Translations under genes and position numbers: made by a program
Source of the DNA: an uncultured Bacteroidales bacterium
GTDB lineage: Bacteria > Bacteroidota > Bacteroidia > Bacteroidales > Muribaculaceae
Length of the DNA: 21,983 nt
NCBI GenBank assembly: GCA_900552315.1
Contig: URZM01000015.1
Location: forward strand, 1 to 21,983
Direction of reading: 5' to 3'
Shown: positions 14,837 to 21,426 of the stretch, one piece after another
Numbering within the stretch: the stretch's first letter is position 1
Layout: each line of letters begins with the position of its first letter
The notes under the pieces: generated by a model
The model's input: the letters and a program-made list of their open reading frames with translations, nothing else
What the model was told of the DNA's origin: nothing
The model's database searches: none

Positions 14837-14992
14837 CTAATGCGCACATGCGGACGTATGGGTTGCGTGCGTGGTGTTGTTTCAATATGCCGAAGACGCT
14901 TCCCTGCAATCAGCCTGGTCCTGCCACACCCTGAGGGATCATGCTTGGTCATCGTGGCGTGGCCCGGTCGAATATGCAACCTCCGGAGCTTG

Positions 14993-15868
14993 TCAGCCGT
15001 TGTCGGGCACGCGGCGCAGGGTCATCACTTTCTGGCCGTGCGCGTCGAGCAGGTCCACAGTCTGTGCGTTCACGGGTCGTGCGGTGGTCACCTCCTCCAG
15101 GGCCACAAGCAGCTCCGTCTCCAGCTCTATGTCCGGACACATCATGCGGGTGGTGGCCATGTTGGTGAATGTCACGGCCCCGGCCTCCAGCATGTCCGGT
15201 ATCAGGGTGCCGTTCAGGATGTTGCAGCCGGTGTTGCCATGGATTTTCTGCTCCTCCACGTCAATGACGAGCTTGATGTCGGGATTGTCCACGGCCTTTC
15301 CGCCCAGCGAGGCGAGTGTCCAGGTGCCGTTCAGGAAATCATAATCCTGGTGTGCGAGGGTCATGAGCGGTTGGCCGGTGGCTGAGAGCAGCGTCACCTT
15401 ATACAAGAGGTTCTCGCGGCTCCAGGTATAACGTGCGGTGCGCTCCAGCGCCAGGTTTATCGCTGTCTCCGAGAGGTCTTCGCCGGCGCAATAGCGCATG
15501 GTGGAGGCCATCTGCGAGAAAGAGAGCGTGGAGTCCGCCGGGTTGGCCGTATAGCTGCCGTTGAGGGTGTTGCAGCCGTTGTTTCCGTAGACGCGGCGGG
15601 TGGCGGTGTCGAATTTCAGGAATGGGGGTTCCTCACCCTTGGCCTTCTTGCCGCCCACCTCGGCTATGGCCCACCAGCCGCCTATCTCGCCTCGCTCCAG
15701 GGCCTGGGAGCGATAGGTCTCGCCCGTGCCGGAGGCGGGAGCCACCGTCTCGCGGTCCGAGGGGAGGCCCGCCTCGGTCTTCACGTTCTTTTGCAGCAGG
15801 TCGCAGCTTGCCAGCGGCAGCGCCAGCAGGGCGCATGCCAGTATGCCAAATGAGTTGTTCTTCTTCAT
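14993..15868 (-). CDS. Lipoprotein with two META domains
   Basis: A 291-residue exported lipoprotein. From the ATG at 15866-15868 it begins with a signal peptide ending in the lipobox LASC (Cys22). Two META domains follow, at about residues 64-171 and 179-286. Each has the glycine-Cys-Asn core (NNGCNTLNG at 96-104 and NTGCNILNG at 212-220) and a downstream F-x-x-M-A-S/T-T-x-x-x-C block (Cys127 and Cys244). META domains occur in HslJ and other envelope proteins linked to heat or antibiotic tolerance; their ligand is unknown. The Cys pairs 99/127 and 215/244 could form disulphides. It is 54 bp downstream of the NADH dehydrogenase stop on the same strand, so it may share that transcript; I saw only a weak promoter-like AACCTTTG. 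Confidence 0.88.
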   Translation of the reverse strand: MKKNNSFGILACALLALPLASCDLLQKNVKTEAGLPSDRETVAPASGTGETYRSQALERGEIGGWWAIAEVGGKKAKGEEPPFLKFDTATRRVYGNNGCNTLNGSYTANPADSTLSFSQMASTMRYCAGEDLSETAINLALERTARYTWSRENLLYKVTLLSATGQPLMTLAHQDYDFLNGTWTLASLGGKAVDNPDIKLVIDVEEQKIHGNTGCNILNGTLIPDMLEAGAVTFTNMATTRMMCPDIELETELLVALEEVTTARPVNAQTVDLLDAHGQKVMTLRRVPDNG

Positions 15869-15922
15869 AGTTCGGGTCATGTTTATGGTATTGAAATTAT
15901 GAGTCATGAATCGTGCAAAGGT

Positions 15923-17194
15923 TTAATCGCCCCAGTGGCGGCGTTCCGGCCATCGGGTAGGGCGGAAGAGCAGGCGCAGGGATGTGGAGTACGTTATGTA
16001 GTTCCAGCACCAGGTTATGAACACCGTGAGCTTGTTGCGCATGCCCAGGATGGAGATGAGGTGTATGCCCATCCAGGCCCACCAGGCGAGCCTGCCGCTG
16101 ATGAACCGTCCCTTGAGGTTCACTACCGCGCGGTTCTTGCCCACGGTGGCCATGCTTCCCTTGTCCTTGTAGATGAAGGGGCGGGCAGGCTTCCTGCCGT
16201 TCAGGTTGTGTGCCAGCGTGCGCGCCATCTGTATGGCCACCTGCGCCACCTGCGGATGCCCCTTGGGCGCCTCCGGGGTCTGGCACAGCGCTATGTCACC
16301 TATGGCATACACGTCCGGTACCCCCTTGACGGCGAGCATAGGGTCTGTAAGTATACGTCCGCCGTGACCCACGGCCTCGGCGGGGAATCCCGGCATTGGC
16401 TCGCCCGTGACCCCGGCAGTCCAGATCAGGGTCTCCCAGTATTCCCGCGAACCGTCGGCGAAGGTCACCGTCTTGTCCCGGTAGTCCTTCACCACCGCTC
16501 CCAGGCGCACCTCCACCATCAGGCTCTTCAGGTAGTCGGCGGCCTTCTGTCCGGCTCGGGGGTCCATCGCTCCCAGCAGGCTCCCGCTTCCCTCCACCAG
16601 CACTATGCGCACGTCCTCCGGGTCAAGCTCCGGGTACTCGCGCGGCACTATCTCCTTTTTCATCTCGCCCAGCGCCCCTGCTATCTCCACGCCGCTGGGG
16701 CCTCCGCCCACCACCAGGAAGCTCAGCAGCTCGCGCCGCCGCGCCGGGTCCTTGCAGATGGCTCCCCGTTCCAGTCGGTCCAGTATCTCGTCACGGGTAT
16801 GGGACGCCTCGGCTATCGTCTTTATGCCGAACACGCTGCGGGGCAGCGACTCCATGCCGAAGAAATTGTTGGTGGTGCCGGCGGCTATCACCAGCTTGTC
16901 GTAGGGTATGGTCTCGTAGCTCGTGGTCACGGTGCGCGCCTCCACGTCTATCTCCTTGACATGCCCCATGTGGTAGGAGATGCCCTTGCCGTGGCGCTTG
17001 AACTCGCGGCGCAGCGGGAAGGCTATGGAGCTGGCGTCCAGACCTGAGGAGGCCACCTGGTAGAACAGCGGCGGGAAGCCGTGGAAATTGTTGCGGTCCA
17101 CCACCTTCACCTCGAAGCGGCGATCCAGCCGCTTGGCCAGGTTCAGGCCGGCGAAGCCGCCACCTATTATCACTATGCGTTGCCTTGGTTCCAT
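15923..17194 (-). CDS. ndh: Type II NADH dehydrogenase (NDH-2) / FAD-dependent oxidoreductase
   Basis: A 423-residue flavoprotein that should pass electrons from NADH to quinone on the inner face of the membrane without pumping protons. The N terminus has the FAD-binding loop IIGGGFAGLNLAKRL (9-23). A second Rossmann loop LVVGGGPSGVEIAGAL (160-175) binds NADH. Between them is FPPLFYQVASSGLDASSIAFPLR, the NDH-2 substrate region, and later WTAGVTG and VPDVYAIGDIA close the FAD site. The last 60 residues contain aromatic and hydrophobic stretches (AWWAWMGIHLISILG, LTVFITWCWNYITY) that serve as the membrane anchor. The ATG at 17192-17194 is preferred; a frame-open ATG at 17251 lies inside the adjacent inverted-repeat element. 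Quinone use is inferred from the family. Confidence 0.92.
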   Translation of the reverse strand: MEPRQRIVIIGGGFAGLNLAKRLDRRFEVKVVDRNNFHGFPPLFYQVASSGLDASSIAFPLRREFKRHGKGISYHMGHVKEIDVEARTVTTSYETIPYDKLVIAAGTTNNFFGMESLPRSVFGIKTIAEASHTRDEILDRLERGAICKDPARRRELLSFLVVGGGPSGVEIAGALGEMKKEIVPREYPELDPEDVRIVLVEGSGSLLGAMDPRAGQKAADYLKSLMVEVRLGAVVKDYRDKTVTFADGSREYWETLIWTAGVTGEPMPGFPAEAVGHGGRILTDPMLAVKGVPDVYAIGDIALCQTPEAPKGHPQVAQVAIQMARTLAHNLNGRKPARPFIYKDKGSMATVGKNRAVVNLKGRFISGRLAWWAWMGIHLISILGMRNKLTVFITWCWNYITYSTSLRLLFRPTRWPERRHWGD

Positions 17195-17220
17195 CTTGTC
17201 CGGGTTGCGTACGTTACTCT

Positions 17221-17414
17221 GAGTATGTTTACTTTTAAACCGCGTTAACAATTATGTGTGTGAATGAAATCGCTTCAAATCAATGTTGAGGTCTTTTTTG
17301 GCTGCTTCCGCCAAGTCTCATCGGTCGCATAGCCCGCTATGCTCCTTCTTCGACTCGCGCAATCAGCTCAAAAAATACTCTCAACCTTAATTTGATTTAA
17401 AAGTAAACATACTC
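17221..17414. mobile_element. 194 bp element with perfect 19 bp terminal inverted repeats
   Basis: GAGTATGTTTACTTTTAAA (17221-17239) is the exact reverse complement of 17396-17414. Further in, the arms still pair imperfectly: AAATCAA-TGTTGAGG-TTTTTT-GCTG at 17277-17304 against the mirror at about 17364-17398. The centre has a GCATAG-CCCG-CTATGC hairpin (17327-17342). There is no open frame. It ends 27 bp upstream of the ndh ATG. It may be a MITE-like non-autonomous element or an invertible segment; no transposase or recombinase is in the window and I see no clear target-site duplication. Confidence 0.6.
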
Positions 17415-17448
17415 TACAGGAATAACGGCTCCGCTCCCCATAAGTTCA

Positions 17449-17482
17449 GGGCGGGCGCCTCCCTGAAAGGAAACGTCCGCCC
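17449..17482 (-). terminator. Hairpin downstream of the small lipoprotein gene
   Basis: GGGCGGGCG (17449-17457) pairs with CGTCCGCCC (17474-17482), with one G-T wobble. It is about 70 bp past the lipoprotein stop. No T-run follows, and CCGCCCTG at 17499-17506 offers a competing partner for 17447-17454, so the terminator role is uncertain. Confidence 0.35.
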
Positions 17483-17554
17483 GTGCGTGTACGTGTGTCC
17501 GCCCTGATGTCGGATCGTGGATGCTGTTTAGATGCTACTTGATAAGAAGCCCTC

Positions 17555-18118
17555 TCAGATTTTGACGTATGTGTCCCACCACTGCTGCTCCTCGGACTTG
17601 TCCACCGGCACGAGGGTCACGCGCCTGTAGGCAATCTCGCCCTTGGCGCTCTCACGCAGGTCCGAGTCGCGTATCACCATGCGGTCTGCGCTCAGGGACT
17701 CCACCGTCAGGGTGAACGCCGCCGCATCGTTACCCTTGGGGGCAAAGGTGATCGCGCCTGTCTGCTCGTCATACTCGTAGGAATAGTCGTAACGGCACGC
17801 CCGCTGCTCGCCGGGGCCGAAGAACTGGAACTGGAAGCGGGATGCCTCCCCTCCGGTGAAATGGTAGGAGTTCTGATAGCCGCTGCCGCTCACAGGCTCC
17901 AGGTCATCGGCGGTCAGCGTCTGTCCGTCGGTGGTGACCCAGACGGTCTCCTCCTGTGCGGAGGGAGTCCATATCTTGTTCTCGGCGGTTGCCTGGAACT
18001 CCGATACCTTGGGCACGTCATTGTCAGGACTGTTGTTCACTGGTTCATCGTCAGAGCTGCACGACACGAAGGCACATGTCGCAAGCATCGTCAATAGGGA
18101 ATAAATCGCGGTTCTCAT
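17555..18118 (-). CDS. Small predicted surface lipoprotein, function unknown
   Basis: A 187-residue lipoprotein. The signal peptide MRTAIYSLLTMLATCAFVSC ends in a lipobox, and the mature protein begins CSSDDEP. An acidic patch right after the lipid-bearing Cys resembles the lipoprotein export signal that sends Bacteroidota lipoproteins to the cell surface. The body, about residues 40-180, is rich in alternating polar/hydrophobic strands (YQNSYHFTGGEASRFQFQFFG, YDYSYEYDEQTGAITF, FTLTVESLSADRMVIRDS), which suggests a small beta-barrel or lipocalin-like fold; I cannot name a family. The ATG at 18116-18118 fits both the signal peptide and the canonical promoter at 18143-18173. That promoter carries a striking palindrome, so expression is probably regulated. 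Confidence 0.85.
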   Translation of the reverse strand: MRTAIYSLLTMLATCAFVSCSSDDEPVNNSPDNDVPKVSEFQATAENKIWTPSAQEETVWVTTDGQTLTADDLEPVSGSGYQNSYHFTGGEASRFQFQFFGPGEQRACRYDYSYEYDEQTGAITFAPKGNDAAAFTLTVESLSADRMVIRDSDLRESAKGEIAYRRVTLVPVDKSEEQQWWDTYVKI

Positions 18119-18142
18119 GATAACAGTTTTTTTGATGTGCCG

Positions 18143-18173
18143 CAAATTTAATAAATCATTTTGAAATTTCAAA
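18143..18173 (-). promoter_or_regulatory. Bacteroidota-type promoter of the small lipoprotein gene
   Basis: On the minus strand TTTG (18170-18173), a 19 bp spacer and TAAATTTG (18143-18150) match the consensus fully. The leader would be about 18 nt. The -33 box lies within the 18157-18176 palindrome. Confidence 0.85.
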
Positions 18174-18176
18174 ATG
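18157..18176. promoter_or_regulatory. Perfect 20 bp palindrome over the -33 box (candidate operator)
   Basis: CATTTTGAAATTTCAAAATG equals its own reverse complement over all 20 bases. It covers the -33 element and part of the spacer of the lipoprotein promoter, the classic place for a repressor dimer to block polymerase. The regulator is unknown. Confidence 0.55.
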
Positions 18177-18303
18177 TTTTACTGTTTTTTTGAAAAAGTT
18201 TTGCTCAACTTTGCGCAATTGGTTTTTAGATATTGTTATGTTGTTGCTAATCAATGGTTTGCCTAATGAGTGCATCCCCTTTTAAAAAATGTCTTTCGCG
18301 GAT

Positions 18304-19242
18304 TCAGGCGGTGGTTCGGCTCAGCAGGGCGTGCAGGCGGTGGGTGAACTGGTAGTTCTTCAGCCCCCAGGAAGGCGCGGCGAGCAGCGCGGGAGGGCAT
18401 TGCGCCGTGAAGCGCTCTATGGCCACGGCGCGGGGCACCGTCCGCACGAGTTCCACGCACAGCTCCAGGTATTCCTCGGCGCTGAATGTGCTTACGGGTG
18501 GGAAACCGGTGTATTTCTCAGGCAACGGTTCGCCGCGCTGCTGTGCTTCCCAGATGCTGTGGAGGGGAGTGCCGCGCACCACCTGCAGCTGATGGAACTT
18601 TATGCTGTCGATGCCTGCCTCGCACACCCCCCGCACGCTCCGGAGCATCGTGTCGCGGTCCTCTCCCGGCAGACCCATTATCATGTGCGCCCCGGTATGG
18701 AGCCCGGCCTGGGCCGTGGCCTTGATGGTGTGTAGGGCGCACTCGGAGTCATGCCCACGGTTTATGAGCCGCAGGGTGGGGTCGTGCAGGCTCTCCACCC
18801 CGTACTCCACCATCACGGGCATGCGCGTGGCGTTCACCCCGGCCAAATACTCCAACAGGGCGGGGGGCATGCAGTCGGGGCGGGTGCCTATCACCATCCC
18901 GGCCACGCCTTCCTGCGCCATCGCCTCCTCGTAGGCCTTCAGCAGTTCGTCAAGCGGGGCATGCGTGGAGGTGTACGCCTGGAAATAGGCCAGGTAGCGC
19001 ATGTGGGGGTATTTGCGGGCGAAGAAGCGCCTCCCGGCCTCTATCTGCGCGGCCACCGACCCGGCGGTATGGCAGTAGGAGGGGGAGAAGGCGGCGTTGT
19101 TGCAATATATGCAGCCGCCATGCCCCAGGGTGCCGTCGCGGTTGGGGCATCCGTGCCCGGCGTCGATGCTTATCTTCTGTACCTTCATGCCCGGGAAGAT
19201 TCTCCCAAGCAGCTCCCCGTATTCGGTGTAGAAACGCCCCAT
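18304..19242 (-). CDS. Radical SAM protein, YhcC/TIGR01212 family
   Basis: A 312-residue radical S-adenosylmethionine enzyme of the YhcC type. Cluster Cys residues are Cys32, Cys44 and Cys47 in GCPNRDGTLGHGGCIYC, the wider-spaced C-x11-C-x2-C arrangement that marks this family. Further family blocks are YFQAYTSTHAPL at about 89-100, GTRPDCMPPALL at about 118-130, VEYGVESLHDPTL, GAHMIMGLPGEDRDTM at about 180-195 and KFHQLQVVRGTPL. The substrate is not known to me. The C-terminal part has a SWGLKNYQFTHRL ending. It lies 7 bp after the secreted-protein gene and so is probably the last gene of the rho-ybaK-aroC transcript; the lipoprotein gene beyond it has its own promoter. Confidence 0.93.
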   Translation of the reverse strand: MGRFYTEYGELLGRIFPGMKVQKISIDAGHGCPNRDGTLGHGGCIYCNNAAFSPSYCHTAGSVAAQIEAGRRFFARKYPHMRYLAYFQAYTSTHAPLDELLKAYEEAMAQEGVAGMVIGTRPDCMPPALLEYLAGVNATRMPVMVEYGVESLHDPTLRLINRGHDSECALHTIKATAQAGLHTGAHMIMGLPGEDRDTMLRSVRGVCEAGIDSIKFHQLQVVRGTPLHSIWEAQQRGEPLPEKYTGFPPVSTFSAEEYLELCVELVRTVPRAVAIERFTAQCPPALLAAPSWGLKNYQFTHRLHALLSRTTA

Positions 19243-19249
19243 CTCTGGC

Positions 19250-19828
19250 TTATGGTTGTTTCATTTTTTTGTTTTTGAGCGAATACCGGCAGATTTCCCT
19301 CCCTTCATAGTCGTAAAGTATGATTACGTCATAGCGCCCTCCTTCCGAGTAATATTCATGCGTGTTGCCCACGGCAAAGCCGGACTCGAAGGTAAAGCCG
19401 ATCACACCATCCGACACCGGTATCCCGACAATTGATTTCCTGTCCAGGTCTATGAGATATGTGACTGTGAATGTAAAGGACGGAGAGGAGCCGTTGACTA
19501 TAAGCCTGGAGTCTGCGTAGGGAAAGAATTTGGCCTCGTAGACATCGGGAATCTTCACCGAGTCAAGCGGCGTGAACTCCGTGTAGTCATACTGGTATTT
19601 CTGTGTCTCCTTGTCCGTGGTGAAGAGTTTGTCGACGCTGCCGGTGCGCAGGTCTTCGACCCATACTGATGACACTGGCAGGTCCCACTCATCTGCGGCG
19701 GCCTTCTCCTCGTTGATGTATACCTTGTACAGGAGGTTGTCCGCAGCAAGCTTTGCTGTAGCCGGTAATTGGGCAAGGCAGGCGGTGGCGCATGATGTAA
19801 GGAAAATGAGGGTGACCGGTCTGTTCAT
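19250..19828 (-). CDS. Secreted protein of unknown function
   Basis: A 192-residue protein I do not recognise. From the ATG at 19826-19828 it starts with an export signal (MNRPVTLIFLTSCATACLAQ). Cleavage after CLA is likely, although the internal Cys residues leave a lipoprotein reading just possible. The mature part is mixed polar with many Tyr and Asp and reads as mostly beta strands: LLYKVYINEEKAAADEWDL, SVWVEDLRTGSVDKLFTT, SFTFTVTYLIDLDRKSIVGI, RYDVIILYDYEGREICRY. The SVDKLFTT and DLDRKSIVG parts recall beta-propeller or reporter-type repeats, but there is no firm match. It sits 23 bp after aroC and 7 bp before the radical SAM gene, so it is probably cotranscribed with housekeeping genes. 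A longer upstream frame overlaps aroC and is rejected. Confidence 0.75.
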   Translation of the reverse strand: MNRPVTLIFLTSCATACLAQLPATAKLAADNLLYKVYINEEKAAADEWDLPVSSVWVEDLRTGSVDKLFTTDKETQKYQYDYTEFTPLDSVKIPDVYEAKFFPYADSRLIVNGSSPSFTFTVTYLIDLDRKSIVGIPVSDGVIGFTFESGFAVGNTHEYYSEGGRYDVIILYDYEGREICRYSLKNKKMKQP

Positions 19829-19851
19829 TGTCAATGTGTTGTATTGTCTGT

Positions 19852-20862
19852 TTATAAGGTTATGCGGTCGGCTTGGCGCCGCAACAGGGCGTCGAGCAGG
19901 GTCAGGGCCGCCATGGCCTCCACCACCGGCACGGCACGCGGCACCACGCACACGTCGTGTCTGCCCCGCATGTCGAGGCTTACCGCCTGGCCGGCTGTAT
20001 TCACCGTGGGCACCTCGCGCATCATGGTGGGCGCAGGCTTGAAGGTCACGCGCATCGTTATCGGCTCTCCGTTGGATATGCCCCCCTGTATGCCCCCGCT
20101 GTGGTTGGTGGCGGTATGCACGGGCTTGCCCGGCAAAAAGTAGTCCGCCACCTCGCTGCCCCGCGCCGAGGCGAAGGCCGTCCCGTCGCCGTACTCGAAG
20201 GCCTTGGCGGCGGGTATGCTCATCATGGCGGCCGCCAGGCGTGCCTGAAGTTTGCCGAACAGTGGCTCGCCCAGGCCGGGCGGCAGGCCCGTCGCCACGC
20301 AGCTCACCGCGCCTCCCAGGGTATCTCCCTCGCGGCGCGCCTCATCGAGGATGGAGGCATACGCCTCCTCGCTGCCCTCGGACACACGTCCTATCTGCGT
20401 TACACGCGCCTTGACTGATATGCCGTGCGCCTCCAGCACCTGCGAGGCTATGGCTCCGGCGGCCACGCGGCAAGCCGTCTCGCGAGCCGACGCCCTGCCT
20501 CCCCCGCGATGGTCGCGTATGCCGTATTTTGCCTCATACGTGTAGTCAGCATGCCCCGGGCGCCAGGCCGTGCGCAGGGCCTCGTAGTCGGCGGGGCGAG
20601 CGTCGGTGTTGGGAATCAGGAATCCTATGGGAGTGCCCAGCGTCACGCCGTCTAACAGTCCCGAGAGCAGCTGCACACGGTCATTCTCCCTGCGTTGCGA
20701 TACCTGCGCCGAGGTGCCGGGGCGGCGCCTGTCCAGCGCCTGCTGCACCTTCTCCGGGTCTATGGCGTACCCTGCGGGCACACCGTCCAGCACGCCGCCG
20801 ATGGCCGGGCCGTGGCTTTCTCCGAAAGTGGTGAGCCTTAGTATCTCGCCTATGCTATTCAT
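19852..20862 (-). CDS. aroC: Chorismate synthase
   Basis: AroC removes phosphate from EPSP to give chorismate, the last shared step to aromatic amino acids, folate and quinones, using reduced FMN as a catalyst. The 336-residue chain has the first signature FGESHG (13-18), RPGHADYTYEAKYGIRDHRGGGRASARET at about 110-140 (EPSP/FMN site), SGGIQGGISNGEPI at about 260-273, and the ending VPRAVPVVEAMAALTLLDALL. All three classic signatures are present. It is slightly shorter than the usual 350-360 residues, with no evident loss of a motif. Its start overlaps the ybaK stop by 8 bp, which indicates translational coupling. Confidence 0.97.
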   Translation of the reverse strand: MNSIGEILRLTTFGESHGPAIGGVLDGVPAGYAIDPEKVQQALDRRRPGTSAQVSQRRENDRVQLLSGLLDGVTLGTPIGFLIPNTDARPADYEALRTAWRPGHADYTYEAKYGIRDHRGGGRASARETACRVAAGAIASQVLEAHGISVKARVTQIGRVSEGSEEAYASILDEARREGDTLGGAVSCVATGLPPGLGEPLFGKLQARLAAAMMSIPAAKAFEYGDGTAFASARGSEVADYFLPGKPVHTATNHSGGIQGGISNGEPITMRVTFKPAPTMMREVPTVNTAGQAVSLDMRGRHDVCVVPRAVPVVEAMAALTLLDALLRRQADRITL

Positions 20863-21343
20863 CGTCGCAGCAGATGTCGGCGGGGATGGCTCCTATGTGG
20901 TCTATGAGTTGCCGGGGGCTCACGCACAGCTGGAGGCCGCGCACCCCGGCGGACACGTAAAACTCGTCAAGGTCAAGGGCCTCCCGCTGCACGAAGGTGG
21001 GGAAAGCCTTCTTCATGCCCAGCGGCGAGCACCCCCCGCGTATGTAGCCGGTCACTGGCAGCAGCTCCTTCATGTGTATCATCTCCGCCTTCTTGTTGCC
21101 GCTGGCCTTGGCCGCCTTTTTCAGGTCTACCTCACGGTTGCCGGGCACCACGCACACGAAATAGCCTGTGGTGTTGCCATGCAGCACCAGGGTCTTGTAC
21201 ACGCAGTTTATATCCTCGCCAAGCTCGCGGGCCACATGGTCCGCCGCCAGGTTGTTCGGGTCTACGGTATAGGGCACCAGCCTGTAAGGTATCTTCGCGC
21301 GGTCCAGCAGCCGCGCCGCGTTTGTCTTCTGAACTCCTGCCAT
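20855..21343 (-). CDS. ybaK: Cys-tRNA(Pro)/Cys-tRNA(Cys) deacylase YbaK
   Basis: A 162-residue member of the YbaK/EbsC editing-domain family, which hydrolyses Cys wrongly attached to tRNA-Pro after prolyl-tRNA synthetase errors. The start at 21341-21343 gives MAGVQKTNAARLLDRAKIPY, the usual opening. The catalytic Lys is Lys50 (CVYKTLVLHG), and the YbaK-type loop GGCSPLGMKK lies at 103-112, with a C-terminal GVRGLQLCVSP block. A longer frame back to 21544 overlaps rho in another frame and is rejected. The gene follows rho by 83 bp, an interval that contains the second GTCNGAC repeat, and overlaps aroC. Confidence 0.94.
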   Translation of the reverse strand: MAGVQKTNAARLLDRAKIPYRLVPYTVDPNNLAADHVARELGEDINCVYKTLVLHGNTTGYFVCVVPGNREVDLKKAAKASGNKKAEMIHMKELLPVTGYIRGGCSPLGMKKAFPTFVQREALDLDEFYVSAGVRGLQLCVSPRQLIDHIGAIPADICCDDE

Positions 21344-21368
21344 GTCGTGTGGTGTTTTCTTTATTTGA

Positions 21369-21420
21369 GTCGGACCTGTCGGACGGGTCGGGCCTGTCTG
21401 ACTTGTCCCACCCGTCCGTC
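21369..21420. repeat. GTCNGAC repeat with 9 bp period (6 units) after rho
   Basis: Six units at exact 9 bp spacing (21369, 21378, 21387, 21396, 21405, 21414) read GTCGGAC, GTCGGAC, GTCGGGC, GTCTGAC, GTCCCAC, GTCCGTC. The array starts 6 bp past the rho stop and fills most of the rho-ybaK gap. It is the same kind of repeat as at 9382-9417. Confidence 0.75.
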
Positions 21421-21426
21421 TCCTCG

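Larger units (their letters stand above)
14435..14992. repeat. 558 bp gene-free region rich in hairpins and degenerate repeats
   Basis: No credible gene lies here; short open frames on both strands have no recognisable composition. The stretch contains a hairpin series at 14492-14591, an imperfect direct repeat with 50 bp spacing (14654-14682 and 14704-14732), a second exact copy of one hairpin (14798-14814) inside a larger inverted repeat (14793-14836), and a TATGCAACC start near 14973 that echoes 14491. It looks like decayed intergenic repeat elements between convergent genes. Confidence 0.7.

Noticed and set aside
14664..14909. 81-residue minus-strand frame in the repeat-rich gap
   Set aside because: It is built from the direct repeats themselves (repeated RAYPR-like words), with no promoter or family, so it is more likely a chance frame in repeats.
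15899..17047. 382-residue plus-strand frame opposite ndh
   Set aside because: The minus-strand NADH dehydrogenase explains this interval with clear FAD and NADH motifs; the antisense frame has only a biased composition.
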